NCBI GenBank assembly: GCA_035430165.1
Contig: DAOMGE010000002.1
Location: 62,001-126,000, forward strand
Origin: UBA7239 sp035430165
GTDB lineage: Bacteria > Pseudomonadota > Gammaproteobacteria > Pseudomonadales > UBA7239
Length of the DNA: 64,000 nucleotides
Direction: 5' to 3'
The position numbers and the translations under genes were made by a program. The stretch's first letter is position 1, and every line of letters begins with the position of its first letter. Below are positions 8,700 to 18,128 of the stretch, piece by piece. The notes under the pieces were generated by a model that saw nothing but the letters and a program-made list of their open reading frames with translations, made no database searches and was not told the DNA's origin.

Positions 8700-10160
8700 C
8701 TAGAAATTGAAATAGATAAATTCAGAAATTCTGGATGACATAAACAGTATCTGGAATATCGGGATGCCTGCCAGCACGGCAATCAGCAAACAGGAGCCGA
8801 ATGTGGGTTGTTTCAGGCGTTGCGAGATTTCATGGGTGTTCGGCGCCAGCAGGCACAACGGAAAGAACACGAGGATGAACAGCAGGGACATTACCGGCAA
8901 CAAGGGCTCTACACCTTGCGGTGCCAGATGTGTCAGCTCGAACGGAAAAAGATAGTTACAGACCGTTGTGAAAGGTTCGGAGATGTTGATGCTGTCGAGG
9001 TTGGTCATCGCCTGCAACATGCGCAAACTGTCGGGCAATGTTTTCGCGCGGAAAAAAACCCAGGCCAGGTTCACGTACATAAACGTGGTGAACCAGGCGA
9101 ATATACGCGGCAGCTTGAGGCCGGTGGCGTGCCAGACCCGGTGAATTACGACGGCTGCGCCGTGCAATGCGCCCCAGATAACAAAGTTCCAGCTGGCTCC
9201 GTGCCAGAGTCCGCCGAGCAAGAAAGTGATGCATAAATTGACGCCGGTAAAAAATGAGCCGTTGCGGTTGCCGCCGAGCGGGATATAAAGGTATTCACGC
9301 AACCAGCGCGACAGGGTCATGTGCCAGCGACGCCAGAAATCCTGGATGTCCAGTGCCTTGTAGGGTGAATTGAAATTGATGGGCAGTTTGATGTTGAGGA
9401 TGATCGACGCGCCGATGGCCATATCGCTGTAGCCGGAAAAATCAAAATAGAGCTGCAGTGTGTAGCTGAGACTGGCGCCCCACGCGTCAAAAAAACCGAG
9501 TGGTGTTGCCGTATCGAAACCCAGCTTGGCCCATTCGGCAAATGCATCGGCGATAAAGACTTTCTTGAAAATGCCGATAGCAAAAATATAAAGGCCCTTG
9601 TAAACGTTGGCCCAGTCGACGCGCTTGTTTTTTTCAATCGAGAATTCCAGCATCAATTCCTGGTGGTGTACCAGCGGGCCGGCGATCAGGTGCGGGAAAT
9701 AGGTGACGAACAAGGCGTAGTGCAGGAAATCGGTTTCCTTGACCTTGGCCTGGTAGCAATCCACCAGATACGCAATTTGCAGGAACGTGAAGAAGCTGAT
9801 CGCAAGCGGCAATTCGATTTTCGGGATGTGGATGCTGGCGTCGAACAGCAGGTTGATATTGTCGACAATAAAATTCGCGTACTTGAAGTAAGCGAGCAGG
9901 CCGAGATTGAACGTGATGCCAGTCGCTACCAGCAGGCGGCTGTTTTTTTTCTGCAGCATCTCGCCCATCAGGAAGTTGAATGTGATCGAAGTGACAATCA
10001 GCAGGATATATTTCGGGTTCCAGTAACCGTAGAAGAAGAAGGAGGCGATGACCAGCCAGATGCTGGCTGCGCGGTAGAGCCCCCGGCCGTTCAGGAAAAA
10101 ATAGAGGATGGTAGCAACGGGAAAGAAGAGAAAAATGTATTCCAGCGAGTTAAAAAGCAT
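8700..10160 (-). CDS. MBOAT-family O-acyltransferase (AlgI/DltB-like)
   Basis: 486 residues with about ten to twelve membrane helices. The N-terminus MLFNSLEYIFLFFPV, the central FSGYSDMAIG motif and the signature WHGASWNFVIWG with its presumed catalytic histidine (about residue 317) are all diagnostic for AlgI-type MBOAT proteins. These pass acyl groups, usually acetyl, across the inner membrane for surface polymer O-acylation. It forms a tight pair with the SGNH-like gene downstream. The ribosome binding site before ATG 10160 is weak. Confidence 0.9.
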   Translation of the reverse strand: MLFNSLEYIFLFFPVATILYFFLNGRGLYRAASIWLVIASFFFYGYWNPKYILLIVTSITFNFLMGEMLQKKNSRLLVATGITFNLGLLAYFKYANFIVDNINLLFDASIHIPKIELPLAISFFTFLQIAYLVDCYQAKVKETDFLHYALFVTYFPHLIAGPLVHHQELMLEFSIEKNKRVDWANVYKGLYIFAIGIFKKVFIADAFAEWAKLGFDTATPLGFFDAWGASLSYTLQLYFDFSGYSDMAIGASIILNIKLPINFNSPYKALDIQDFWRRWHMTLSRWLREYLYIPLGGNRNGSFFTGVNLCITFLLGGLWHGASWNFVIWGALHGAAVVIHRVWHATGLKLPRIFAWFTTFMYVNLAWVFFRAKTLPDSLRMLQAMTNLDSINISEPFTTVCNYLFPFELTHLAPQGVEPLLPVMSLLFILVFFPLCLLAPNTHEISQRLKQPTFGSCLLIAVLAGIPIFQILFMSSRISEFIYFNF

Positions 10161-10186
10161 GGAGCGTTCTCATCAATAACCGGATT

Positions 10187-11845
10187 TCACAAGATCAGGC
10201 CCGGCACGGTTTTTACGCAGAAGCTGTTCTTGTCTTCCGGTGGCTGGCACATGCTGACAATCTGGTGTGGATTGTAGGGACCCACTTTCACGACAATGAT
10301 GCCATTGATGACATCGACCGAACCGGCATCCGGCCACGACGGCATGGCTTGTGCCTGCTCCACCACCGACAGGCGCTGTTGCTGCGTGGCCGGTTTGTAA
10401 TCGGTGATACCCATGGTCAGCAGCAAATCGGTGACCCGCTGCAAGTCACCGGCGGACCAGTAATAGAACGAAGTGCCAATCACGTCGCGATGCGGGATAA
10501 AAGGCGTTGGCAACAACTCCCTGACACCGACCAGTTCCATCGGGTATTTGCTGTAGATATCTTTCGGCGGCAACTTGTGCCAGACCTCGCCCATGCGTTG
10601 CATCAGCATCACCGAAAATTCCCGGTCTGCCTGCCAGGTCATGTGGTTGGCCAGCGAGTAGCGATTGTTGACCAGGGTGAATTTGTAAAAGCAGGTAATG
10701 GCCAGCACGCCGATGACCGTGCGCACAATCTTGCTGTTGACGGATGCTGCAAAAAATACCAGTCCGGCCAGCACATACGCCACACCGAGCATGGTGCGGG
10801 GCGGCATGTCGCCGGCATTCATCACCAGCATGGCCATCGGTGTTGCCAGCACCACCAGTACCGTCAACAGACCCAGCAGTCGCAAATACAGTTTTGCCGG
10901 CGACTGCAGGATTTTTACGCAAGTAAAAAACAGCGACAGGCAAAACAGCAATTTCAGTGACCACAGGTTGTAGAGGTAATAAATCCTGCCGCCACTGTAA
11001 TAGTGCCAGGCTGCCAGCCAGGTTTTTTGCAGGGTGGGCAGCATGTAATCGCTGCTGAGCTGGAAGTGATTGAATTCGGACAGGTACTGCGCGGCGTACG
11101 GGACATTCACATAGTGCAGCGACCAGCGTTTGATCAGTTCGTAGCAAACAAAGGCAATCGCAAGCACTGTCGCGAAAACCAGGCTGCGTTTGCACAGCGT
11201 TACAAACGTTGTGTTCGTGCCGTTCACCAGCAGGCCGATGATATAAAAACCGAAAATCACGGTAATCAGTGGCAGCACCGCCTGATAAATACCGATGCCG
11301 AAAGTAAACATGACAATAGCGGCGAGTGCGCCAGCCCATGTCCAGCGTGTGAGGCAATACATGCCGATATTGACCACCGCAAAACCGATACCGAGTCCAT
11401 AACCCAGCGTCGTGAAGTAGTAGGCGAAATACAGCACCGGGCAAGCCATGGCGATCGGCGCTGCCAGGTAATCTGCCGTCGAGCGAGTGGCTGACAAGGT
11501 GTGCAGGAAAAAAAACATGCCGACCGCACTGCCGGTCATGGCAATCAACATTGGCGTGAACGGCATGACCGTATCCGGCAACATCAACCAGCTGAGGAAA
11601 TACATGCCCCAGCGTCCCTGCATCACCCAGCCATTGTTGGGGCCAAAGCCTTCGGCATGGATTTCCGAATCGATATTGAGCGAAAAATTGAACAGGTCGT
11701 AGGTGAATGACAACAAGCCGACAACAGCGAGATACACAATGAGCGCGCGATTTTTCAGGATGCCTTGCCAGATCGCATCCAGTCCGGTCATTTCCGTGAA
11801 GCGACGGTCAAGTTGTCTGAGGCTGTCTGGCAAAACGTGTGGCAT
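10187..11845 (-). CDS. GtrII-like glucosyltransferase-domain membrane protein
   Basis: 552 residues, polytopic. After the first membrane segment comes FSLNIDSEIHAEGFGPN followed by MQGRWGMYFLSWLML. The acidic D-S-E loop and GRW motif are typical of the glucosyltransferase-domain (GtrII) family, which modify O-antigen or other surface glycans in the periplasm from polyprenyl-phosphate sugars. The C-terminus is a soluble periplasmic tail. The ATG at 11845 is chosen because the sequence upstream in the same frame (to 12079) overlaps the neighbouring gene and looks non-coding. A GtrB-like GT2 gene (12877-13821) in the same block could supply the lipid-linked donor. Confidence 0.75.
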   Translation of the reverse strand: MPHVLPDSLRQLDRRFTEMTGLDAIWQGILKNRALIVYLAVVGLLSFTYDLFNFSLNIDSEIHAEGFGPNNGWVMQGRWGMYFLSWLMLPDTVMPFTPMLIAMTGSAVGMFFFLHTLSATRSTADYLAAPIAMACPVLYFAYYFTTLGYGLGIGFAVVNIGMYCLTRWTWAGALAAIVMFTFGIGIYQAVLPLITVIFGFYIIGLLVNGTNTTFVTLCKRSLVFATVLAIAFVCYELIKRWSLHYVNVPYAAQYLSEFNHFQLSSDYMLPTLQKTWLAAWHYYSGGRIYYLYNLWSLKLLFCLSLFFTCVKILQSPAKLYLRLLGLLTVLVVLATPMAMLVMNAGDMPPRTMLGVAYVLAGLVFFAASVNSKIVRTVIGVLAITCFYKFTLVNNRYSLANHMTWQADREFSVMLMQRMGEVWHKLPPKDIYSKYPMELVGVRELLPTPFIPHRDVIGTSFYYWSAGDLQRVTDLLLTMGITDYKPATQQQRLSVVEQAQAMPSWPDAGSVDVINGIIVVKVGPYNPHQIVSMCQPPEDKNSFCVKTVPGLIL

Positions 11846-11876
11846 GGGCCGCGGCTTCCGTGGATAAAAAATGCAA

Positions 11877-12830
11877 TCAGTCTGGCGTGTTGCCCTGTTT
11901 GAATTGCAGGAACGCATCGTAATTGCGAATGTAGTCGGCGCTGTCGTAATGCTCGGATGCGAAGACGAGCAGCACCGCATTGGCAGAATATTTGTACTGG
12001 ATGCCCCAGATGCCGGCGGGCAGGAATACGCCCTGGTTCGGTTTCTGCAGCAGGAATTCCTGGCGTGTGTTGCCATCATCTGCCACTACGCTGACATTGC
12101 CTGCTGCGCAGATCAGGAACTGGTGGCATTTTCGATGTGCGTGTTCGCCACGGGTTTCCGCACTCGGTACGTCGAACACCATGAAATAACGTTTCACCGG
12201 AAACGGGATATGTTGTTCGAATTCGCCGACGCTGAGATTGCCGCGCAAGTCGGTCACCAGTGGCAGGGTGTGCAGCGTGACGCCGTGCACATTGGTATCG
12301 CGTACACCGGGTTTTTCCTCGCCATTGAAAGCGGACGTGACACTGAGGCGATGGTGCTGGTTGTTTTCATCCGAGTAACCGACGATGCGCGCCGGGTTGC
12401 CTACCACAATCGCATTGGCCGGCACCGAGCGCGTGACCACCGCGCCGGCACCGATCATGGCGTGCTGGCCGATGGTGAGGCCGGGCAGGATGGTGGCGTT
12501 CGCGCCGATGGACGCACCGTGACAAATCACGGTGCGTGGAAATTGTTCCGGGTATTGTTTGCTGCGCGGAAACGGATCATTGGTGAATGTGGCATTTGGC
12601 CCGACAAATACATCGTCCTCAATGGTGATGCCGTCCCACAATTGCACACCGCATTTCACGGTAGTGCGGTTGCCGACGATGACATCATTCTCGATAAATA
12701 CGTGGTCACAGATATTGCAGTCGCTGCCGATGCGGGCGCCGGGCAGCACGTGGCTGAACGCCCAGATGCGAGTGTTCTTGCCAATCTGCGTGCTTTCGCA
12801 AATGCCTTGTGCGTGTACAAAATAATCCAT
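11877..12830 (-). CDS. Bifunctional sugar N-acetyltransferase / dTDP-sugar 3,4-ketoisomerase (WxcM-like fusion)
   Basis: 317 residues with two domains. Residues 1 to about 150 form a left-handed beta-helix acetyltransferase: hexapeptide repeats such as IGKNTRIWAFSHV and IENDVIVGN, then GAGAVVTRSVPANAIVVGNPARIVG. From about residue 165 a cupin resembles FdtA/QdtA: RGNLSVGEFEQHIPFPVKRYF, then GEHAHRKCHQFLICAAGNV and GVFLPAGIWGI. Together they would isomerise a dTDP-6-deoxy-4-ketohexose to the 3-keto sugar and acetylate the 3-amino product made by the aminotransferase nearby. The fusion resembles the known WxcM protein. Whether the sugar is Fuc3NAc or Qui3NAc cannot be told from the sequence. 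The ATG at 12830 follows AAAGGT. Confidence 0.85.
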   Translation of the reverse strand: MDYFVHAQGICESTQIGKNTRIWAFSHVLPGARIGSDCNICDHVFIENDVIVGNRTTVKCGVQLWDGITIEDDVFVGPNATFTNDPFPRSKQYPEQFPRTVICHGASIGANATILPGLTIGQHAMIGAGAVVTRSVPANAIVVGNPARIVGYSDENNQHHRLSVTSAFNGEEKPGVRDTNVHGVTLHTLPLVTDLRGNLSVGEFEQHIPFPVKRYFMVFDVPSAETRGEHAHRKCHQFLICAAGNVSVVADDGNTRQEFLLQKPNQGVFLPAGIWGIQYKYSANAVLLVFASEHYDSADYIRNYDAFLQFKQGNTPD

Positions 12831-12876
12831 CACTGCGTTTACCTTTAACAGACGGAATTGAAAATGTCCCAACCGG

Positions 12877-13821
12877 TTATTTGTCAGCCGGGCGACCGGC
12901 AAAGGATTCGGCGCGCATCACTACCGACAAGGGTCGCCCTTGCGTGTTGGCATACGAGCGCCAGATATACGCGCCGAGTATGCCGATACCGGCCGTGTTC
13001 AGTGCGCCAAAAAACAGTACGGTGAGAATGGTGGCGGCATAGCCGGGAACGGCCACCCAGCCGGTAATCTTGAAAGTCAGTACCAGCAGGCCAAACAACA
13101 ATGAAAATGCCACGCCGATTGCGCCAGACAGGATCAGTAATTTGATGGGCAGGTCAGAAAACGCAAAAATGCTGTCCATCAGGTAATTGATTTTTTTCTT
13201 CAGCGTCCACGCACTGACACCGTGTTCGCGTTCGCGGCGCTGGTAAGCCACTTCCTTGCGACGGAAGCCGAGCCAGAACAGCAAGCCGATCAGCGAGCTG
13301 TGCGATTCATCCAGCGCCAGCAATTCATTGCGGAACTGCCGGTTGCAGCCGAACATATCCACGCCGCCGGCCGGCACATCCGGAATAATGAATTTGCGAT
13401 ACACCCACCAGAATGCTTCGGAAGACCAGCGGCTGCGCAGTGGATCCTGTCGCGCATCGCGTGTGCCGATAGCGACATCCGCTTCGTCGGCTTCGAGCAG
13501 GCGAAAAAACTCCAGCGCAAGCTCCGGCGGCTCTTGCAGGTCTGCAGCCATCACGGCAAAAAAATCGCCGTTGGCGGCATTGAGACCGGTGCGAATGGCG
13601 GCAAACGAACCGTAGTTGCGCGAGTGCAACAACAGCTGTGAAGCGAACCGCATCCCGGCCAGTTTTTCGCGCAGGATGCTGTAGCAGTTGTCGGGGCTGC
13701 CATCGACAACGATGACGACTTCCAGTTTTCCAGCCAGCCTGGTATTCATATCGGCCAGCACGGCCAGTAAATCCGGCAGTGACTCCTCGTTCTTGTAAAC
13801 AGGAATGACCAGCGAGTACAT
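12877..13821 (-). CDS. GT2 glycosyltransferase, GtrB/ArnC-like
   Basis: 314 residues. The GT-A core begins MYSLVIPVYKNEESLPDLL, has the VVDGSPDNCYSIL motif and the catalytic region AVMAADLQEPPEL. Two C-terminal membrane helices follow (around ILSGAIGVAFSLLFGLLVL and ATILTVLFFGALNTAGIGIL). This is the plan of polyprenyl-phosphate glycosyltransferases such as GtrB and ArnC, which charge undecaprenyl phosphate for a periplasmic GT-C enzyme. The start codon shares one base with the stop of the upstream aminotransferase gene (TGATG), showing translational coupling. Confidence 0.88.
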   Translation of the reverse strand: MYSLVIPVYKNEESLPDLLAVLADMNTRLAGKLEVVIVVDGSPDNCYSILREKLAGMRFASQLLLHSRNYGSFAAIRTGLNAANGDFFAVMAADLQEPPELALEFFRLLEADEADVAIGTRDARQDPLRSRWSSEAFWWVYRKFIIPDVPAGGVDMFGCNRQFRNELLALDESHSSLIGLLFWLGFRRKEVAYQRREREHGVSAWTLKKKINYLMDSIFAFSDLPIKLLILSGAIGVAFSLLFGLLVLTFKITGWVAVPGYAATILTVLFFGALNTAGIGILGAYIWRSYANTQGRPLSVVMRAESFAGRPADK

Positions 13822-14939
13822 CAGCGTGTCCAGTGGTTTACACAGGTGGCGATAGTGTCGACTTCATCCAGTGTCAGTTCCGGGTAACACGGCAGCGTCA
13901 GGATTTCGTCACGCGCTTTTTCGCTGACAGGCAATTGGATGCCAGCATGTGCGTTGCCGACGACGGGTTGATGGCAATCGAGTATCGGGTAATGGATGTC
14001 GCTGGCGATGCCGTTGTCGTGCAAATGTTTTTTCAGGCTGTCACGCGCCGCACAGCGGATCACATACAAGTGGCCTACGTAATCACTTGAACCAACGGTG
14101 CCTGTTACACCAGTGGCAGGCAAACGGATCGCTGCATGCGTAATTTTTTCGGCGTAACGCGCAGCGACCTGACGACGTTTTTCATTCCAGTTATCAAGCA
14201 ATGGCAACTTGACGGATAACAATGCTGCCTGCATTTCGTCGAGTCGGCTGTTGCAGGCGCCGCTGTCGGCTACCGTGTATTTGGTCGTCCAGCCGTACTG
14301 GCGCAAGCTGCGTACGCGGCTGGCCAGTTCATCGCTGGATGTAACCACCGCGCCGCCATCACCGAGTGCGCCGAGGTTTTTGGTCGGGAAAAAACTGAAC
14401 GCGGCGATGTCGCCAAAACTGCCGGCTTTTTTTCCGTCACGTTGTGCGCCGTGTGATTGCGCGCAATCCTCGATCAGTGCAACGCCATGTTTTTGCGCGA
14501 GTGCCTGCAGCGGCGCCATATCAGCCAGCTGGCCGAACAGGTGCGTGACAATGATGGCTTTCGTTTTTGGTGTGATTGCCTGTGCAGCCGAGGCTGGGTC
14601 CATCAACAGGTTGCTGTCGAGGATGTCGACATACACCGGCGTAGCGCCGATGGCGCGAATGGCTGTACTGGAATAAAAACCGGCATTGGCCACGGTGATC
14701 ACTTCATCGCCGACTGCGACACCGACTGCGCGCAAGGCAAGCTCGATGGCATCGGTGCCGTTGGCAACACCGATGGCGTGTGTCGCGCCGCAGTATTGTG
14801 CAAAAGCGTTTTCAAAGTGTGTGACTTCCGGCCCCATCGCGTACCAGCCGCTGTCGATAACGCGGCCGGCAGCGGCATGCAATGCGGCACCGATCGCATG
14901 ATTGTGCAGGGAAAGGTCGTTGATCTTGTTGATGCTCAT
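13821..14939 (-). CDS. DegT/DnrJ/EryC1/StrS PLP-dependent sugar aminotransferase
   Basis: 372 residues. The PLP lysine lies in SFFPTKNLGALGDGGA (about residue 187). Also present are the GVANGTDAIELALRAVGV cofactor region and ALIEDCAQSHGAQ with the PLP-contacting Asp/Gln. The family installs amino groups on nucleotide keto-sugars. With an FdtA-like ketoisomerase and an acetyltransferase two genes downstream, the most likely product is a dTDP-3-amino-3,6-dideoxyhexose, as made by FdtB/QdtB. The dTDP-glucose synthesis genes (rmlA/rmlB) are not in the window. The ATG at 14939 is preceded by GGAA at reasonable spacing. Confidence 0.88.
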   Translation of the reverse strand: MSINKINDLSLHNHAIGAALHAAAGRVIDSGWYAMGPEVTHFENAFAQYCGATHAIGVANGTDAIELALRAVGVAVGDEVITVANAGFYSSTAIRAIGATPVYVDILDSNLLMDPASAAQAITPKTKAIIVTHLFGQLADMAPLQALAQKHGVALIEDCAQSHGAQRDGKKAGSFGDIAAFSFFPTKNLGALGDGGAVVTSSDELASRVRSLRQYGWTTKYTVADSGACNSRLDEMQAALLSVKLPLLDNWNEKRRQVAARYAEKITHAAIRLPATGVTGTVGSSDYVGHLYVIRCAARDSLKKHLHDNGIASDIHYPILDCHQPVVGNAHAGIQLPVSEKARDEILTLPCYPELTLDEVDTIATCVNHWTR

Positions 14940-14962
14940 GTAATTTATTTCCGGGATGGCGA

Positions 14963-16018
14963 TTATTTCTGGAAAGCGAAATAGCCCATGGGCGTGGCAA
15001 TATCGCCGGGAATCATCACACCGATGGTTTGCATCAAGGCAGCTGGCACGAAAGCAAATTTCTGGATTTTGTCTGCCGGTATGCCTTCCATCAGCAAATG
15101 CTGGTCAAGAAAATGTTTATAACCTTTTTCCGGCATGGCGAGGTTGCTGTGATCCATGCCCTTGAAGCCGGCTTCCAGCGCCAGCGCGCGCATTTCGTTG
15201 ATGTCGAAAACGTATTTGTCTTCGATTTTCAACAGGCGCTCACGGTCGTTGCCTATCCACTGTGCTTTCATGATGTGGCGTGTCATGTGGTTGATACGTG
15301 CATCGTCTTTTTCGTCGAGCACGCCCCAGTTTGTGTTTTTTTCGACGCGACGCATCAGGTCAGCCATGAATGCCACCAGGATTTTTCCCTGCAACACCGG
15401 CTCGTAAAAAATGGCTTGCCCGCCGGGACGCAACAACTTGCCCAGGTGGTGAATGATTTTTTTGTAATCGATGAAATGGTGCAACACGCTGTGGCCAACC
15501 ACCAGATCAAAACTGTTTTCCTGGAATGGCAGGTAATTGGCATCGCAGGCGTAATAATTGACAGGTACCGGGCTGTTGCCGACCACGCCCGCGGCGAGTT
15601 GCAGGAACTTGGTGGAAATGTCGCAAGCGTGTACCGATTTGAACGGGAAGCGATTGGCCAGTCCCCAGGTCAGCTGCCCGGTGCCGGAGCCGATTTCGAG
15701 TACGTCACCAAAAACCGGTCGGTGGCGATCAAAAACGAGCTGCCAGTCGCGCGAGACTTTCTCGCGTCGTGATTCGTCAATGTTGTGGAACTCGTCGTAA
15801 TCAATCGCTTCCAGTTGGGTAAACAGCGACGGGTCTTTTAACAGCTGGGGAATGCCGTCCACCACGGGATATTCTTCCTTGCAGGCGCGACAGACAAGTT
15901 TCTTCTGGCTCAGCAAGCCGCCGGTTTCTTCCAGGGTGGTACCGCCCTTGGCAGGGGCAGGATTGCAGCGCGGGCACAGCAGAATGTTCAAATTATATTT
16001 TTTTGCTGGGGTGGCCAT
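14963..16018 (-). CDS. Class I SAM methyltransferase with N-terminal zinc ribbon
   Basis: 351 residues. The N-terminus carries two Cys pairs (CPRC at about residues 15-18 and CRAC near 43) in a Trm112-like zinc ribbon, followed by YPVVDGIPQLL. The methyltransferase core has motif I VLEIGSGTGQLTWGLA and DLVVGHSVLHHFIDY. Similar proteins occur in polysaccharide gene clusters, but the substrate is unknown. GGAG precedes the ATG at good spacing. It is the first gene of the minus-strand block running to about 6.6 kb and is divergent from typA. Confidence 0.78.
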   Translation of the reverse strand: MATPAKKYNLNILLCPRCNPAPAKGGTTLEETGGLLSQKKLVCRACKEEYPVVDGIPQLLKDPSLFTQLEAIDYDEFHNIDESRREKVSRDWQLVFDRHRPVFGDVLEIGSGTGQLTWGLANRFPFKSVHACDISTKFLQLAAGVVGNSPVPVNYYACDANYLPFQENSFDLVVGHSVLHHFIDYKKIIHHLGKLLRPGGQAIFYEPVLQGKILVAFMADLMRRVEKNTNWGVLDEKDDARINHMTRHIMKAQWIGNDRERLLKIEDKYVFDINEMRALALEAGFKGMDHSNLAMPEKGYKHFLDQHLLMEGIPADKIQKFAFVPAALMQTIGVMIPGDIATPMGYFAFQK

Positions 16019-16103
16019 GGATGCTCCGGCTCGGGATGTGTTTGTTGGCGGAGTATACTGAATATATGCACGCTGTCCCTATCCCTGCTGCGTGTAGCCC
16101 CCG

Positions 16104-16109
16104 TATAAT
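16104..16109 (+). promoter_or_regulatory. Candidate -10 box upstream of typA
   Basis: TATAAT, a perfect sigma-70 -10 hexamer, lies 50 bases before the typA start. No convincing -35 is seen at 16-18 bp, so only the -10 is proposed. Confidence 0.4.
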
Positions 16110-16159
16110 GCGCCCCCTTCATCCCGGCCCCTCTGCCACTTCCCAAGAGCAACGTTCCC

Positions 16160-17992
16160 ATGTCCTCCGTCCGTCCTATCGAAAAAATGCGCAATGTCGC
16201 CATCATCGCCCACGTTGACCATGGCAAGACCACGCTGGTCGACAAGTTGCTGAAACAGTCCGGCACGCTGGACCGCCGCAGCCAGGACGCCGAGCGCATC
16301 ATGGACAGCAATGACCAGGAAAAGGAGCGCGGCATCACTATCCTCGCCAAGAACACCGGTGTGGACTGGAATGGCTACCGCATCAATATCGTCGACACCC
16401 CGGGCCACGCCGACTTCGGTGGCGAAGTGGAGCGCGTGCTGTCGATGGTCGATTCCGTACTGCTGCTGGTGGATGCGATGGACGGCCCGATGCCGCAGAC
16501 GCGCTTCGTGACCAAGAAAGCCTTTGAACACGGCCTGAAACCGATTGTGGTGGTGAACAAGGTGGATCGCCCCGGCGCGCGTCCGCACTGGGTCATGGAC
16601 CAGGTGTTTGACTTGTTCGACAAGCTGGGTGCCACCGACGAGCAGCTGGATTTCCCGGTGATCTACGCCTCTGCCCTCAACGGCGTAGCCGGTATGGAGC
16701 CGGATACACTCGCCGACGACATGACGCCCCTGTTCCAGATGATTGTGGATCGCGTGCCGCCGCCGGCGGTGGACGTCGACGGCCCGTTCCAGATGCAGAT
16801 TTCCGCGCTTGATTACTCGTCCTATGTCGGGGTTATCGGTGTAGGCCGTATCAGCCGTGGCAAGATCAAGCCCGGTTCGCAGGTCAAGATTATCGGTGCC
16901 GACGGCAAGGTGCGTGCCGGCAAGTTATTGCAGATCATGGGGCACCTCGGGCTGGAACGTGTGGAAGTGGAAGAAGCCTCAGCGGGTGACCTCGTCTGTA
17001 TTACCGGTATCGAGAAACTGTTTATCTCCGACACCATCTGCCACCCGGATGCCGTGGAAGCCCTGCCACCGCTGGTGGTGGACGAGCCGACCGTCAGCAT
17101 GACCTTCCAGGTCAACAATTCCCCGTTTGCCGGTAAAGACGGCAAGTTCGTCACCACCCGCAACATCAAGGAGCGCCTGGAGCGCGAGCTGCTGCACAAC
17201 GTGGCCTTGCGTGTGCGTGAAGGCGATGGCCCGGACAAGTTCATTGTCTCCGGTCGTGGTGAGCTGCACTTGTCGGTACTGATCGAGAACATGCGCCGCG
17301 AAGGTTTCGAACTGGGTGTGTCGCGCCCGGAAGTGGTCACCAGGCTGGTGGATGGCGAATTGCACGAGCCGTTCGAGGTCGCGGTGATCGACATCGAGGA
17401 ACAGCACCAGGGGCCGGTCATGGAAGAGATGGGACGCCGCAAGGCCGACCTGAAGAATATGGAAATCGACGGCAAGGGCCGTGTGCGCCTGGAATACCTG
17501 TCACCGTCACGCGGCCTGATCGGCTTCCGCAACAGCTTCCTGACCATGACGTCCGGCTCCGGCATCATGACCAGTGTGTTTGACCATTACGGCCCGGCCA
17601 AGGCGGGCGAACTGGCTGGCCGCAGTAACGGGGTGCTGGTGTCGATGGTGACTGGCAAGGTACTGGGTTATGCGTTGTTTTCCCTGCAGGAGCGGGGTCG
17701 CCTGTTCCTGCCGCCGAACGTGGAGGTTTACGAAGGCCAGATCGTCGGCTTGCACTCGCGCGAGAACGATCTTGTCGTGAACCCGACCAAGGCCAAGCAG
17801 CTCACCAACGTCCGTGCTTCCGGTACGGATGAATCCATCATCCTCACGCCACCGGTACGCCACTCGCTGGAACAGGCGCTGGAATTCATCGAGGACGATG
17901 AGCTGGTCGAAGTCACACCAAACCACATCCGCCTGCGCAAGAAATTGCTGACCGAAAACGAACGCAAGCGCGCGGGCAACAAGAAAAGCTGA
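16160..17992 (+). CDS. typA: Translational GTPase TypA/BipA
   Basis: 610 residues, the usual TypA length. The G1 loop AHVDHGKTT (residues 17-25), the switch segment ERGITILAKNT, G3 DTPGHADFGGEVER and G4 VVNKVDRPGARP are all intact. The elongation-factor-like domains and the TypA-specific C-terminus follow (SRGLIGFRNSFLTMTSGSG, SRENDLVVNPTKAKQLTN). TypA binds 70S ribosomes and supports 50S assembly and stress or cold growth. The ATG at 16160 is preceded by AAGAG. The gene ends facing nirD, separated by a palindromic repeat. Confidence 0.97.
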   Translation: MSSVRPIEKMRNVAIIAHVDHGKTTLVDKLLKQSGTLDRRSQDAERIMDSNDQEKERGITILAKNTGVDWNGYRINIVDTPGHADFGGEVERVLSMVDSVLLLVDAMDGPMPQTRFVTKKAFEHGLKPIVVVNKVDRPGARPHWVMDQVFDLFDKLGATDEQLDFPVIYASALNGVAGMEPDTLADDMTPLFQMIVDRVPPPAVDVDGPFQMQISALDYSSYVGVIGVGRISRGKIKPGSQVKIIGADGKVRAGKLLQIMGHLGLERVEVEEASAGDLVCITGIEKLFISDTICHPDAVEALPPLVVDEPTVSMTFQVNNSPFAGKDGKFVTTRNIKERLERELLHNVALRVREGDGPDKFIVSGRGELHLSVLIENMRREGFELGVSRPEVVTRLVDGELHEPFEVAVIDIEEQHQGPVMEEMGRRKADLKNMEIDGKGRVRLEYLSPSRGLIGFRNSFLTMTSGSGIMTSVFDHYGPAKAGELAGRSNGVLVSMVTGKVLGYALFSLQERGRLFLPPNVEVYEGQIVGLHSRENDLVVNPTKAKQLTNVRASGTDESIILTPPVRHSLEQALEFIEDDELVEVTPNHIRLRKKLLTENERKRAGNKKS

Positions 17993-18006
17993 TTCCGTAC
18001 GAAATC

Positions 18007-18093
18007 ATGACCCCCTCGCCCTGCTGCGTAGGGGGAGCGACATTGCCTCCCCTATGGAATAGGGGAGGTGTCACGCAGTGACGGAGGGGTCAT
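18007..18093. repeat. Palindromic intergenic repeat between typA and nirD
   Basis: Outer arms ATGACCCC (18007-18014) and GGGGTCAT (18086-18093) are perfect inverted repeats. Inside, CCTCCCCTA (18047-18055) and TAGGGGAGG (18060-18068) form a second hairpin with a four-base loop. The element resembles the short palindromic repeats common between proteobacterial genes, and it may also end transcription of both convergent genes. Its copy number in the genome cannot be judged here. Confidence 0.7.
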
Positions 18094-18128
18094 AACTAAC
18101 GAATTGCTGCAGGAGGTGTTGGAAAAAA

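Noticed and set aside
11871..12848. Long open frame (325 codons) on the plus strand
   Set aside because: It lies opposite the acetyltransferase/ketoisomerase gene, whose motifs are clear. The plus-strand translation has no recognisable domain and arises from codon bias.
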